The notes under the pieces were generated by a model. That model was not told where the DNA came from. It worked only from the letters and a program-made list of their open reading frames with translations, and did not search any database. A program made the position numbers and the translations under genes. This document shows, in pieces, positions 1 to 9,272 of a stretch of DNA of 36,583 nucleotides. Source of the DNA: Methanoregula sp. (GTDB lineage Archaea > Halobacteriota > Methanomicrobia > Methanomicrobiales > Methanospirillaceae); the NCBI GenBank assembly GCA_026394655.1, contig JAPKXU010000058.1:1-36583 (forward strand), given 5' to 3'. Every line of letters starts with the position of its first letter. Positions within the stretch are counted from its first letter, which is position 1.

Positions 1-391
1 TCGGGGGTTCTTAAGAAACGTACGTAATTCCCATCTGGATACAGGCATGAAAAATGATAATGCCCGGGGATTTTCACAGGGACTGTCTCGCACATTTTCA
101 TCACGTATGGTTGTGGCATCTTCGTGTTCATTAGAGGTTCCGATGTAGAAAGGGCAGAGTTGGTGCGGCACGTGAATTTGCCCATTTTTCCGATGAAGAG
201 TGATTCAACAATCCTGCGAACAGATTGATGGTCACACCGGCACTTGCTTGTGAAAAAAAGGTGAACTGGCACGCCGCTGGAATCACTTGGTTTTCGTGAC
301 ATAACCGTGTTGCAACACATCAGGAAAATGATTTAAAATTCCCGCCACGCTTTTATGGGTAAAACGATCATACAAGAACCGGAGAATTGTT

Positions 392-802
392 ATGAAACTC
401 AGCCATATCCTTGCCGGCATTCTTGTGCTTGTGATCTGTGTCTTTATCTACGACTCTGCCGGCGCGTTGTATTCCCAGAGCGTTGACCTCGCGAATGCGG
501 GAAAATATTCTGCGGCATTGAAGGCAGCTGATCAGGCTCTGGCACTGAACGCAAGTTCGCTCAACCCTATTATCCAGGCAAACCGTGCTGGTATCCTTGT
601 GATGCTAGGAAGGAACGAGGATGCGATCACAGCGGCTGATGCAGCACTCGGGGCGCAGGGCAACCTGACTACAACATACTCTATTGCGTACTTCAACAAG
701 GGTAACGCACTCCGGAACCTTGGCAGGACCGATGAAGCGAAGGCAGCCTATACAAAAGCTGCCGAACTCGACCCAACGCTCGTAAACCCGTACAAAACCT
801 GA
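392..802 (+). CDS. TPR-repeat protein with N-terminal membrane anchor/signal
   Basis: 136-aa ORF with a hydrophobic N-terminus (ILAGILVLVICVFIY) and TPR-like helices (AYFNKGNALRNLGRTDEAKAAYTKAAELDP). TATA-like gatttaaaattc lies upstream. Confidence 0.8.
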   Translation: MKLSHILAGILVLVICVFIYDSAGALYSQSVDLANAGKYSAALKAADQALALNASSLNPIIQANRAGILVMLGRNEDAITAADAALGAQGNLTTTYSIAYFNKGNALRNLGRTDEAKAAYTKAAELDPTLVNPYKT

Positions 803-1076
803 TGTTCCTGTTGAGTTCCCCCAACCCCCGCACGTTTTTAATGAAAACTGGCATGCCGGTTTCACGGGATTTGGGTGTGTGAATGGTTTGGGCATAATGT
901 AAGATTTTTATCATTGTTTTTTGTCATTGCTATTCCGCACGATCGTGTGGAAGGGACCGTTACCGTTGATTAGAACCGGCTTTTTGTGATCTAACATATC
1001 CGCGATTTCAGAAACCGGGAGAATACTATTATATAATAATCGTATCGCTATATCCACTGTTAAGAGGTAAAGTCAT

Positions 1077-2888
1077 ATGTCCGTGGCAAAGTGTATTCCG
1101 TTATGTGTTGCAGGAATTCTCCTCATCACCTGCATGACACCCCCAGTCTCTGCCTGGTCCAACCAGATATTCGCCCCGTTTGTGGATGTAGGGTCATACC
1201 CGACCCTTGCACTTGACAATATATCCGATACAACCGGCGTGCAGTTCTTTACTCTTGCCTTTATCATTGCGGACCAGTCAGGGAATCCCTCGTGGGATGG
1301 TGTAATCCCGGTCGGTGACCGCCCCTATCTCAATGAAGTGAACCGGATCCGGGCTAAAGGAGGGAATGTCCTTGTCTCGTTCGGAGGAGCTTCCGGGACC
1401 GAACTTGCCGTTGTAGTCCCCGATGCAACTACACTCCAGGCACGATACCAGTCGGTGATTGACACGTATAACGCAACGTGGATAGATTTTGATATCGAAG
1501 GAGGAGCATGTGCAGACCTCCTCTCAATCGACCGCAGGAATAAGGCGATTGCCGGGCTCGAGGTTGTAAATCCAAACCTTCGTGTCAGTTATACCCTGCC
1601 CGTTGAGACGGATGGGCTGACAGAGAATGGACTTAACATCCTCCGGAATGCGAAGGCAAACGGAGCCCGTGTCGATATCGTGAATGTCATGACCATGGAC
1701 TTCGGCTCCTATTATGCACCGGATCCGGAAGGCAGAATGGGAGAGTATGCAATCCAGTCAGCAGAGAGCCTGAAAGGACAACTGCTGGCGCTGTACCCGG
1801 ATAAATCTGCTGGCAGCATCTACGCGATGATTGGCATCACTCCCATGATTGGACAGAACGATGTCAAAGCAGAGGTTTTCCGGCTCATTGATGCGGAAAA
1901 GATTCTTGAGTATGCCAGGAGCAAAGGCATCGGGTTCATCGCCATGTGGTCTCTTGGGAGGGACAATGGATCCGGTGGGAACAATCCTTGGGCATCACCG
2001 ACATTCAGTGGGATCGTCCAGGAACCGTTTGCATTCTCCCGCATATTTGGCAACTTTGCCTTGTCCCAGCCGGTAGTCACTCCTACGCCGGTTATCACTG
2101 TTACACCGGTAGTCACACCCAACCCGGCTCCCACGGTCATCCCGACGGTAACGCCATCGCCCGTTCCCACGCAGACGGTCACCCCGCCCGAATGGTCCGC
2201 GGACACGATTTACCTCCGCGGAGACCAGGTAATGTACCATCTGTCATGCTATATTGCACAGTGGTGGACAAAGAACGATGTCCCCGGAAAGTCGATGGTC
2301 TGGAAGCTGGTTGGTAGTGGTATTCCTGTACCAACCGCATGGGAACCGGCAGTGGCATACACAGCTGGAGAACAGGTAATCTGGAACGGGTCGGTCTATG
2401 ATGCCAAGTGGTGGACGCAGGGGGATGTGCCGGGTACCGCCAGCGTCTGGAAACTGGTGAGCACGGGTATTGCAACCCCTACCCCAACCCCGACCAGCCC
2501 GGTGCCTACACCCACCATCACGGTCACCCTGACAGTTACGCCAACAGCCATCCTGACACCCACTATCACCTCTTCACCGGTTCCAACACAACCGGGCACT
2601 CCGGCTGAATGGTCCACCGATACCGTGTATCTTGGCGGAGACCAGGTTATGTACCATGGATCAGGCTACACTGCACAATGGTGGACAAAGAACGACGTCC
2701 CTGGAAAGTCGACGGTCTGGAAAGTGGTCGTTACAGGAGTTCCCATACCAACCGCGTGGGAACCGGCAGTAGCATACATAGCGGGAGAACAGGTAATCTG
2801 GAACGGGTCGGTCTATGATGCCAAGTGGTGGACGCAGGGGGATGTGCCGGGTTCTGCCAGCGTCTGGAAACTGGTTACCGGGAGATAA
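1077..2888 (+). CDS. Secreted GH18 chitinase-like protein with four C-terminal CBM5/12-like chitin-binding modules
   Basis: Signal peptide; GH18 DxxDxDxE-type motif (TWIDFDIEGG); Pro/Thr-rich linkers; four modules of the form W..xxxY..GdqVxyxgxxYxAxWWTxxdvPG..sVWKlV. Confidence 0.88.
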   Translation: MSVAKCIPLCVAGILLITCMTPPVSAWSNQIFAPFVDVGSYPTLALDNISDTTGVQFFTLAFIIADQSGNPSWDGVIPVGDRPYLNEVNRIRAKGGNVLVSFGGASGTELAVVVPDATTLQARYQSVIDTYNATWIDFDIEGGACADLLSIDRRNKAIAGLEVVNPNLRVSYTLPVETDGLTENGLNILRNAKANGARVDIVNVMTMDFGSYYAPDPEGRMGEYAIQSAESLKGQLLALYPDKSAGSIYAMIGITPMIGQNDVKAEVFRLIDAEKILEYARSKGIGFIAMWSLGRDNGSGGNNPWASPTFSGIVQEPFAFSRIFGNFALSQPVVTPTPVITVTPVVTPNPAPTVIPTVTPSPVPTQTVTPPEWSADTIYLRGDQVMYHLSCYIAQWWTKNDVPGKSMVWKLVGSGIPVPTAWEPAVAYTAGEQVIWNGSVYDAKWWTQGDVPGTASVWKLVSTGIATPTPTPTSPVPTPTITVTLTVTPTAILTPTITSSPVPTQPGTPAEWSTDTVYLGGDQVMYHGSGYTAQWWTKNDVPGKSTVWKVVVTGVPIPTAWEPAVAYIAGEQVIWNGSVYDAKWWTQGDVPGSASVWKLVTGR

Positions 2889-3021
2889 AGTAACCTTGAA
2901 CAGATGAAACCCCTTGTAGGTCCGCATCTTTTTTTTTATAATCACTCATTGACACGTTTTCAGTCATACGATCCCGCCCTCACCTCAATATTGATGTGAA
3001 GAACCCACCCATCATCTAATC

Positions 3022-4176
3022 ATGCGGAGCATCGCAGTTGCTGTCGTTACTGGCATCCTGCTCATTGCCATCGTCTTCTGCACCGGGTGCATCGTCGCAA
3101 AGAATCCTTTTTCGGCGTCCCCGCCAACAACCACGCCGGCACCTTCCCCCACCCTCTCCTTATCTCCATCCCCATCTCCCGCAATGGTGCCGGTAACGGA
3201 GTCAACACTATCAGCACCGGTGGCGAATCAAGCACTCGCGAGTAGCATGGGCATTGACACCCTCCACGTCTACCAGGATCTGAATGTCCCGCAGACAGGC
3301 ACGAACAAAACCGTCACCCGCACGTTCGATTTCGTGTACCGGGAAGATAACTATTCATTTGAAGTTCCGGTCGACACCTCGCTCTACACTGCGGCACAAA
3401 CCTCCCCAAATAAACAACTCACGTTCACCAGCAGCGAACAGGGCGAGTTCTACCGGCAGATGATGACCGATCCTGCGATGGATGCATTCTACACCGATCT
3501 TGTAAAAGAACTCAGGCGCGAACGCTATAACAAAGGGCTGAACCTTACTGACGATGAGTATCTCGAGATGCTCATCTCGTTTGTACAGCAGATCAAGTAT
3601 GACAACACAACGAGCGGCAACCCACGGTATCCTGTAGAAGTGATCTACGACAAGATGGGCGACTGCGATGAGAAAGCCATTCTTTTAAATGGCATCCTCT
3701 CCCGCGAAGGATACGATGTCGCACTTCTTGTCTTTCCGACAATGAAACACGCGACGAGCGGAATCCGCATTCACCTCCCGACAAACAAACCCTCGTTCCG
3801 GGTGTTCTCGGATGGCCAACGGGATTACGTGTACATCGAGACAACCCGCACGCGGCTCATCGGGTTTTATAGTGACGAGTATGAAACCGTACCGGAACCG
3901 CTTGTGGTACCCGTCGGGAACGGCACACTCCATTACGGGAAGATCAATTATGTCATGACAATATTTGCTGATGTAAAAGCGATCGAGCGGCAACTCAGGA
4001 TCCTTGAAGCGAAAGCAGGACCTTCACGCACGCTATCACAGGATGATTACAACGCGGCAATGTCATATATCAAAACGTATAATTTTGTGGGAAATACCAA
4101 TGACCGGGAAGCCGCGATGATGACAATCCGGAACAGCGAGTTGCGCCACAATTCGGTCTGTCTCTCATGCGGGTAA
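3022..4176 (+). CDS. Transglutaminase-like lipoprotein
   Basis: Lipobox-like VFCTGC followed by a Ser/Pro/Thr-rich linker; transglutaminase-like core with GDCDEKAILLNGILSREGYDVALLVFP and a downstream H (KHATSGIRIHLP). Confidence 0.7.
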   Translation: MRSIAVAVVTGILLIAIVFCTGCIVAKNPFSASPPTTTPAPSPTLSLSPSPSPAMVPVTESTLSAPVANQALASSMGIDTLHVYQDLNVPQTGTNKTVTRTFDFVYREDNYSFEVPVDTSLYTAAQTSPNKQLTFTSSEQGEFYRQMMTDPAMDAFYTDLVKELRRERYNKGLNLTDDEYLEMLISFVQQIKYDNTTSGNPRYPVEVIYDKMGDCDEKAILLNGILSREGYDVALLVFPTMKHATSGIRIHLPTNKPSFRVFSDGQRDYVYIETTRTRLIGFYSDEYETVPEPLVVPVGNGTLHYGKINYVMTIFADVKAIERQLRILEAKAGPSRTLSQDDYNAAMSYIKTYNFVGNTNDREAAMMTIRNSELRHNSVCLSCG

Positions 4177-4235
4177 TGCAGCAGTCAACGACTATAGCTT
4201 GAATATCTCCCGCCCAAAATAACTTAAATGGAATT

Positions 4236-5021
4236 ATGGAAGGGGCTTGTAGTGTTTTTGCCGGTGAATATCAGGGTGCTACCCTCACGGTACCTGATCG
4301 CGATCCCCAGAGCCCGGCATGGATCGTCACGTCGGGCGGAGCGTGGTGCCGGCTGCTCTTTTTATCCGGTGCATTGACAGAAGTTATTGATACCGGGGAT
4401 GTGCTCCGCTGCCGGCTTGCCGATCCAACCGGGGCGTTTGATATTGTGATCAGCAGCAGACGGAGTGTGGTTGCTGACACCCTCCGGGAGATCCCGGTGC
4501 CGTCATTTGTGACCGTATCAGGCACCGCCCAGTGCTACCGGCGAAATGAAGGGATTGTTGTCACGGTGCGCCCCGATCACATCCAGCCGGTTGACCGCCC
4601 AATCAGGGACGCATGGGTGCTTGAGACTGCAGAACAGACCCTTGTCCGGGTGGAACAGCTCCTCTGTGCCATCAATGGAACGTCCCAGGACGAACGCACT
4701 CTTGTTCCCCTCCGGCACTATGCCCTGACACAGGAGCAGCTGAAGGAACAGGTGGCGATAGTTGAGCGTGCGGTGCAGAGCGTTTTGGCAGTTGCACCTG
4801 CACCAGCTGCCGGGATTGATACAACTGGCATCGATACACGACAGATCGTGATGGAGATCATGCGGACGGAAAACAACCCACGTGGGATCGCGGTCGATGA
4901 AATCATTGAAAAGGCGAAAACACGGGGGATAACACCGGAACAAACCCTCGCCTCAATACGCTCCCTCATTGAGGATGACGAGTGCTACCAGCCCCAGAAG
5001 GGCTATGTCAAACCATTATGA
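4236..5021 (+). CDS. RPA-associated OB-fold protein (COG3390-like)
   Basis: 261-aa ORF with an OB-fold-like N-terminus and C-terminal winged-helix-like region (MEIMRTENNPRGIAVDEIIEKAKTRGITPEQTLASIRSLIEDDECYQPQKGYVKPL). Stop overlaps the next start (ATGA). Confidence 0.7.
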   Translation: MEGACSVFAGEYQGATLTVPDRDPQSPAWIVTSGGAWCRLLFLSGALTEVIDTGDVLRCRLADPTGAFDIVISSRRSVVADTLREIPVPSFVTVSGTAQCYRRNEGIVVTVRPDHIQPVDRPIRDAWVLETAEQTLVRVEQLLCAINGTSQDERTLVPLRHYALTQEQLKEQVAIVERAVQSVLAVAPAPAAGIDTTGIDTRQIVMEIMRTENNPRGIAVDEIIEKAKTRGITPEQTLASIRSLIEDDECYQPQKGYVKPL

Positions 5022-5773
5022 AACTTGAATTCATTGGAGACGGTCCCGCACTTGTAATCGAGAGCAGGGAAAGAATACTCGTCGTTGCCGACCTTCATTT
5101 TGGTATTGAAGCCGATCTTGCCACCCACGGGTTGCACTTTAAAAGCCACAGCACTGAACGGTTAGTACGGCTTCTCGCAACCATTGACGCAACCGAACCG
5201 GACCGGCTTATCCTTCTCGGCGATGTCAAACACAGCATCCCGTCACTCACCCGTCAGGAGTTTGTAGAACTACCGACGATCCTTGACGCGATCCGGAGCC
5301 GGATCCCGTTCCTGGTCTTTCCCGGTAACCACGACATCGGGATCGAACGGTTCCTCCGCGATGGCGAGTGTGCACCGAAAAATGGGGCGGTTATTGATGG
5401 CACCGGGTACCTCCACGGGCATATGTACCCGGCACCGGAACTTTCCGGGCACCTGATTATCTGCGGGCACCATCACCCGATGGCGTGCCTGCATGACGAT
5501 GTCGGGTGTTCGCTCCAGTCACCGGCATACCTCCGGGCAGGGATTGACACGGCAGCGCTGGGGTTGCCTGAACCGGAGGACAGCGGATACACCTCCCGCG
5601 TCCTCTTCATGCCCGCTTTCAACGAGATAGCGGGATACGATATCCTGAAGATCACCCGCGATCCGTTCTCCCCGCTCTCCCGCTGCATGAAAACCGGGGA
5701 TGCTGAAATTATCCTTGCCGATGGGACATACATTGGTCCATTATCTTTACTCGAACATGACGACTCCGGTTGA
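5018..5773 (+). CDS. Metallophosphoesterase (COG1407 / calcineurin-like, Rpe-type)
   Basis: Motifs VADLHFGIEADL, LLGDVKHS, FPGNHD, CGHHHP. Start placed at ATG 5018, overlapping the upstream stop. Confidence 0.88.
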   Translation: MKLEFIGDGPALVIESRERILVVADLHFGIEADLATHGLHFKSHSTERLVRLLATIDATEPDRLILLGDVKHSIPSLTRQEFVELPTILDAIRSRIPFLVFPGNHDIGIERFLRDGECAPKNGAVIDGTGYLHGHMYPAPELSGHLIICGHHHPMACLHDDVGCSLQSPAYLRAGIDTAALGLPEPEDSGYTSRVLFMPAFNEIAGYDILKITRDPFSPLSRCMKTGDAEIILADGTYIGPLSLLEHDDSG

Positions 5774-8456
5774 CCACCTTGACCCACGGGTGCAGGCATG
5801 CATAAAAAAGCGGGGTTTTTTGACGCTCTCCGAAGCTCAGGTACAGGCGATTCCACTCGTCCTCGCGAAGAAAAATATCGTCCTTATCGCACCGACAGGC
5901 ACCGGAAAGACCGAGAGTGCAATGTTTCCGGTCTTTCACGCGCTTGTATCAATGCCCCCCGGTGGCGGGATCAAGGCGCTATATGTCACTCCCCTGCGCT
6001 CGTTGAACCGGGACATCCTGTCGCGGATGGAGTGGTGGTGCCACGAGCTCGGGCTCACGGTGGGCGTCCGGCACGGTGACACGTCAATGGGGGAGCGGCG
6101 TAAGCAGGCGCTTTCGCCACCGGATCTTCTCATCACTACGCCAGAGACTCTCCAGGCACTCTTCATGGGCAAACGGTTGAGAAAGCATCTCGAACAGGTC
6201 AGGTTTGTCATTATCGATGAGATCCATGAACTTGCGGGGAGCAAGCGCGGCGCACAACTGGCAGTGGCGCTCGAACGACTCCATGTCTACGCGGGCAACT
6301 TCCAGCGTATCGGGCTCTCCGCAACGGTGGGAAACCCTGATGAGATCGCCCGGTTTTTATGCGGAGAACGACCGTGCTCGATCGTGCAGGTGCCGGTGGC
6401 AAAACATCTCGATATCCGCGTGAAGTTTGTCGGAGATGATTTCAAGCGGCAGGCTGAAGCGCTGGGGCACGCGCTGGAACGGGAGGGATCGACACTCGTT
6501 TTTGTCAACACCCGCGTAACGGCTGAAGCGCTGGGGCACGCGCTCTTTGAGCGGGGGGACGTGGAGGTGCACCACGGTTCGCTCTCAAAGGAGATCCGGA
6601 TTGATGCGGAGGAACGGTTCAAACGCGGAGAACTCCGGACGCTGATCTGTACATCCTCAATGGAGCTCGGCATCGATATCGGGCGCGTAGATCATGTGAT
6701 CCAGTTCGGTTCCCCCCGTGTCGTGGCGCGGCTCGTGCAGCGCGTGGGAAGGGCGGGGCATCAGCTGAACACCATCTCCCGTGGCACGATCTTTGCGACA
6801 GGATTTGATGACCTTCTCGAATCGCTCGTGATTGCCCGGCAGGCAAAGGCAAACGAGATCGAGCCGGTGGTGCTGCACGAGAACGCCGGTGATGTGCTAG
6901 CAAACCAGGTGGCGGCGATGGCGGTGGAGTACGGGGAGATTGAGCGCTCCCGTGTCCGGGAGATCATCGAACGAAGCGCAATATTTGCAAAGAGCGGGAC
7001 ACTCCTTGATGACGTTTGCCGGCAACTGGAAGAGCACCGGATTATCCGGATCGACGACACCCGTATCATCACTACTGCACGGGCGCGACGCTACCTTTCC
7101 GGGAACCTCTCGATGATCCATGATGAAAAGAAGGTGCCTATCTTCGATATGGTCTCGCGCCGGACCGTGGGCACACTCGATGAGTCGTTTGTTGTTGGCT
7201 GGGTACACACGGGCGTTGTCTTTATCACAAAAGGACAGCTCTGGCGTGTGCTTGAGCTGAATGAAGGGCGACTGACGGTCGAGCCGGCAAAAAAAGCAAT
7301 TGGAGAATTACCCTCATGGGAAGGCGAGCAGATCCCGGTGCCCTATGCGGTAGCGCATGAAGTCGGGGCGATCCGGCGGCAGCAGAATGTCGCGGATTAC
7401 ACCCACGAGAAGGAGGGGATCGCGTTCGCGGGGCATTTCCTCTTAGAGATGGAGAAGAACCGGTCGTTAATCCCTACCGACCAGTTCATCACGCTCGAAA
7501 ACTCTGAAGACGGGGTGGTCTGCAACGTCTGTGCGGGGCATAAGGCAAACGAGGCACTTGGACGGGTGATCTCGATACTTATCTCCGCCCGTTGGGGGAC
7601 GACCGTTGGAATCGAGCTGGACGCGTACCGGTTCCTGCTGCGGTTACCATCTGATATCCGGGCATCGGATGTCCGTGATATCTTTGTTGGGCTTGATCCG
7701 AACCACCTCTCCGGCATCCTGCGCCTCGCGCTGAAACGGACGGCGCTCTTTAAGTGGAAACTCGTCCAGATCGCAAAGAAGTTCGGGGCGATTGATCCGG
7801 ATGCAGACTATGAACGGATCAGCATCCAGCGCCTGCTCGAGTATTTTGACGATACGGTGGTCCAGCAGGAAGCCTACCGTGAGCTGCTGTCGGAGTACAT
7901 GGATGTGGATGGTGCCTCCGCGATCGTCAGCCGGGTGAGGAGTGGGGAGATCAAGGTAGCGATTGGGCAGAAGTCCTTAATCGGTGCCGGGGGACTCCTT
8001 TCATCCCGTGATCAGATCCCACCTCCCACGGCAGATCAGGCAGTAATAGCAACCCTGAAGCGGAGGTTGTTTGAAGCTGACGTGGTCCTCGCGTGCATGA
8101 ACTGTCGGGACTGGAAGAGCCACACGGTAGTCTCCCGCGTGCCCGATCAGCCGCAATGCCCGAAATGCGGGGCACGGCTCATTGCCGCGCTCAAACCCTA
8201 CGAGGAGGAGGCGTATGCCACAGTAAAAAAGAAAAAGAAGAACGAGGAGGAGCGGGCAATCGAGTCGCGGCTGTTAAAGAATGCCAACATCGTCCTCTCA
8301 TCCGGGAAAAAAGCGGTTATTGCTTTGTCCGGACGCGGGGTTGGACCGGAAAATGCGTCCCGGATTCTTCTTACGCTGGCAACAGAGGACGCGTTTTACC
8401 GGGAGATCCTGAAAGCAGAGCGGTCATTCATCCAGACGCACCGGTACTGGGCATAA
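5757..8456 (+). CDS. Lhr-type DEAD/DEAH-box superfamily 2 helicase
   Basis: Walker A APTGTGKTES, DEIHEL, LSATVGNP, RLVQRVGRAGH; C-terminal zinc-binding segment CMNCRDW...CPKCGARL. Start at ATG 5757 (MTTPVDHLDPRV). Confidence 0.92.
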   Translation: MTTPVDHLDPRVQACIKKRGFLTLSEAQVQAIPLVLAKKNIVLIAPTGTGKTESAMFPVFHALVSMPPGGGIKALYVTPLRSLNRDILSRMEWWCHELGLTVGVRHGDTSMGERRKQALSPPDLLITTPETLQALFMGKRLRKHLEQVRFVIIDEIHELAGSKRGAQLAVALERLHVYAGNFQRIGLSATVGNPDEIARFLCGERPCSIVQVPVAKHLDIRVKFVGDDFKRQAEALGHALEREGSTLVFVNTRVTAEALGHALFERGDVEVHHGSLSKEIRIDAEERFKRGELRTLICTSSMELGIDIGRVDHVIQFGSPRVVARLVQRVGRAGHQLNTISRGTIFATGFDDLLESLVIARQAKANEIEPVVLHENAGDVLANQVAAMAVEYGEIERSRVREIIERSAIFAKSGTLLDDVCRQLEEHRIIRIDDTRIITTARARRYLSGNLSMIHDEKKVPIFDMVSRRTVGTLDESFVVGWVHTGVVFITKGQLWRVLELNEGRLTVEPAKKAIGELPSWEGEQIPVPYAVAHEVGAIRRQQNVADYTHEKEGIAFAGHFLLEMEKNRSLIPTDQFITLENSEDGVVCNVCAGHKANEALGRVISILISARWGTTVGIELDAYRFLLRLPSDIRASDVRDIFVGLDPNHLSGILRLALKRTALFKWKLVQIAKKFGAIDPDADYERISIQRLLEYFDDTVVQQEAYRELLSEYMDVDGASAIVSRVRSGEIKVAIGQKSLIGAGGLLSSRDQIPPPTADQAVIATLKRRLFEADVVLACMNCRDWKSHTVVSRVPDQPQCPKCGARLIAALKPYEEEAYATVKKKKKNEEERAIESRLLKNANIVLSSGKKAVIALSGRGVGPENASRILLTLATEDAFYREILKAERSFIQTHRYWA

Positions 8457-8517
8457 CACCAGATAAACAAAAAAGATTTTTTTTGGAATTTTTGAATTAT
8501 TTTTAGATTTTTGTCAT

Positions 8518-9072
8518 TTACATAATGCTTTCGAGTTTCTGCTCCAAAAAGTCCAGTCCTTTCTTGATATCTTCAAGATTCTTTCCACCCGTCAGGATGA
8601 TCTTACCGGATGAGAAGAGGAGCGCGACGATCTTCGGGTCCTTGATCCGGTAGACGAGTCCCGGAAACTGTTCGGGTTCGTACTCGATATTCTCAAGGTT
8701 GAGAGTGACGACGACTTTGTTTAAATTGATGTATTTGCCGATATCATACGAGCAGACGATGTTGGTGATTGCAACGCGGGGCGTCTTGAGTACGTCCACA
8801 CCCGCTTCTTTAAGAGATTTGATGATGATTGCAAGTCCGTCTTTTAACGCCTTGTCGTCACGGATGCCGGTCAGGACGACCTTTCCTGAAGAGAAGATCA
8901 AAGACGCGATCTTCGGGTTCTCGATCCGGTAAACCGCGCCGGGGAACCGTTTCGTGTTGAGTTCGCAGCTCTTGATCTTGGATGAGACCATGTTGAGATC
9001 AATAGACTCTGCGATGACGCCGGATGCAACGACATTCTCAATCTTTAATGAAGCATACTTCTTATCAGCCAT
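8518..9072 (-). CDS. tbp: TATA-box-binding protein (paralog 1)
   Basis: Two imperfect repeats containing FPGAVYRIENPKIASLIFSSGKVVLTG and FPGLVYRIKDPKIVALLFSSGKIILTG. Confidence 0.95.
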   Translation of the reverse strand: MADKKYASLKIENVVASGVIAESIDLNMVSSKIKSCELNTKRFPGAVYRIENPKIASLIFSSGKVVLTGIRDDKALKDGLAIIIKSLKEAGVDVLKTPRVAITNIVCSYDIGKYINLNKVVVTLNLENIEYEPEQFPGLVYRIKDPKIVALLFSSGKIILTGGKNLEDIKKGLDFLEQKLESIM

Positions 9073-9272
9073 TGGTATACTATACAGTTTGTCGTATCAT
9101 AATACTAATGGAGAATCTTTATGTCACCATGGGGTGTGAGTGCGAGTGTGGCAGATAAGGGGGGTGGATTCCCGCGTATTTACGCGACTCACCGGCATCT
9201 TGTTCTCAACAGCTATCGCGGACAATTTCATACCGGTCAACTTAAAATAGGAAAAAAACAGATTTTTCAGGC

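Noticed and set aside
2493-2610. Thr/Pro codon-rich direct repeats suggesting a CRISPR-like or microsatellite tract
   Set aside because: They are in-frame P/T linkers of the chitinase-like protein with no regular spacing; no CRISPR array was seen anywhere in the window.
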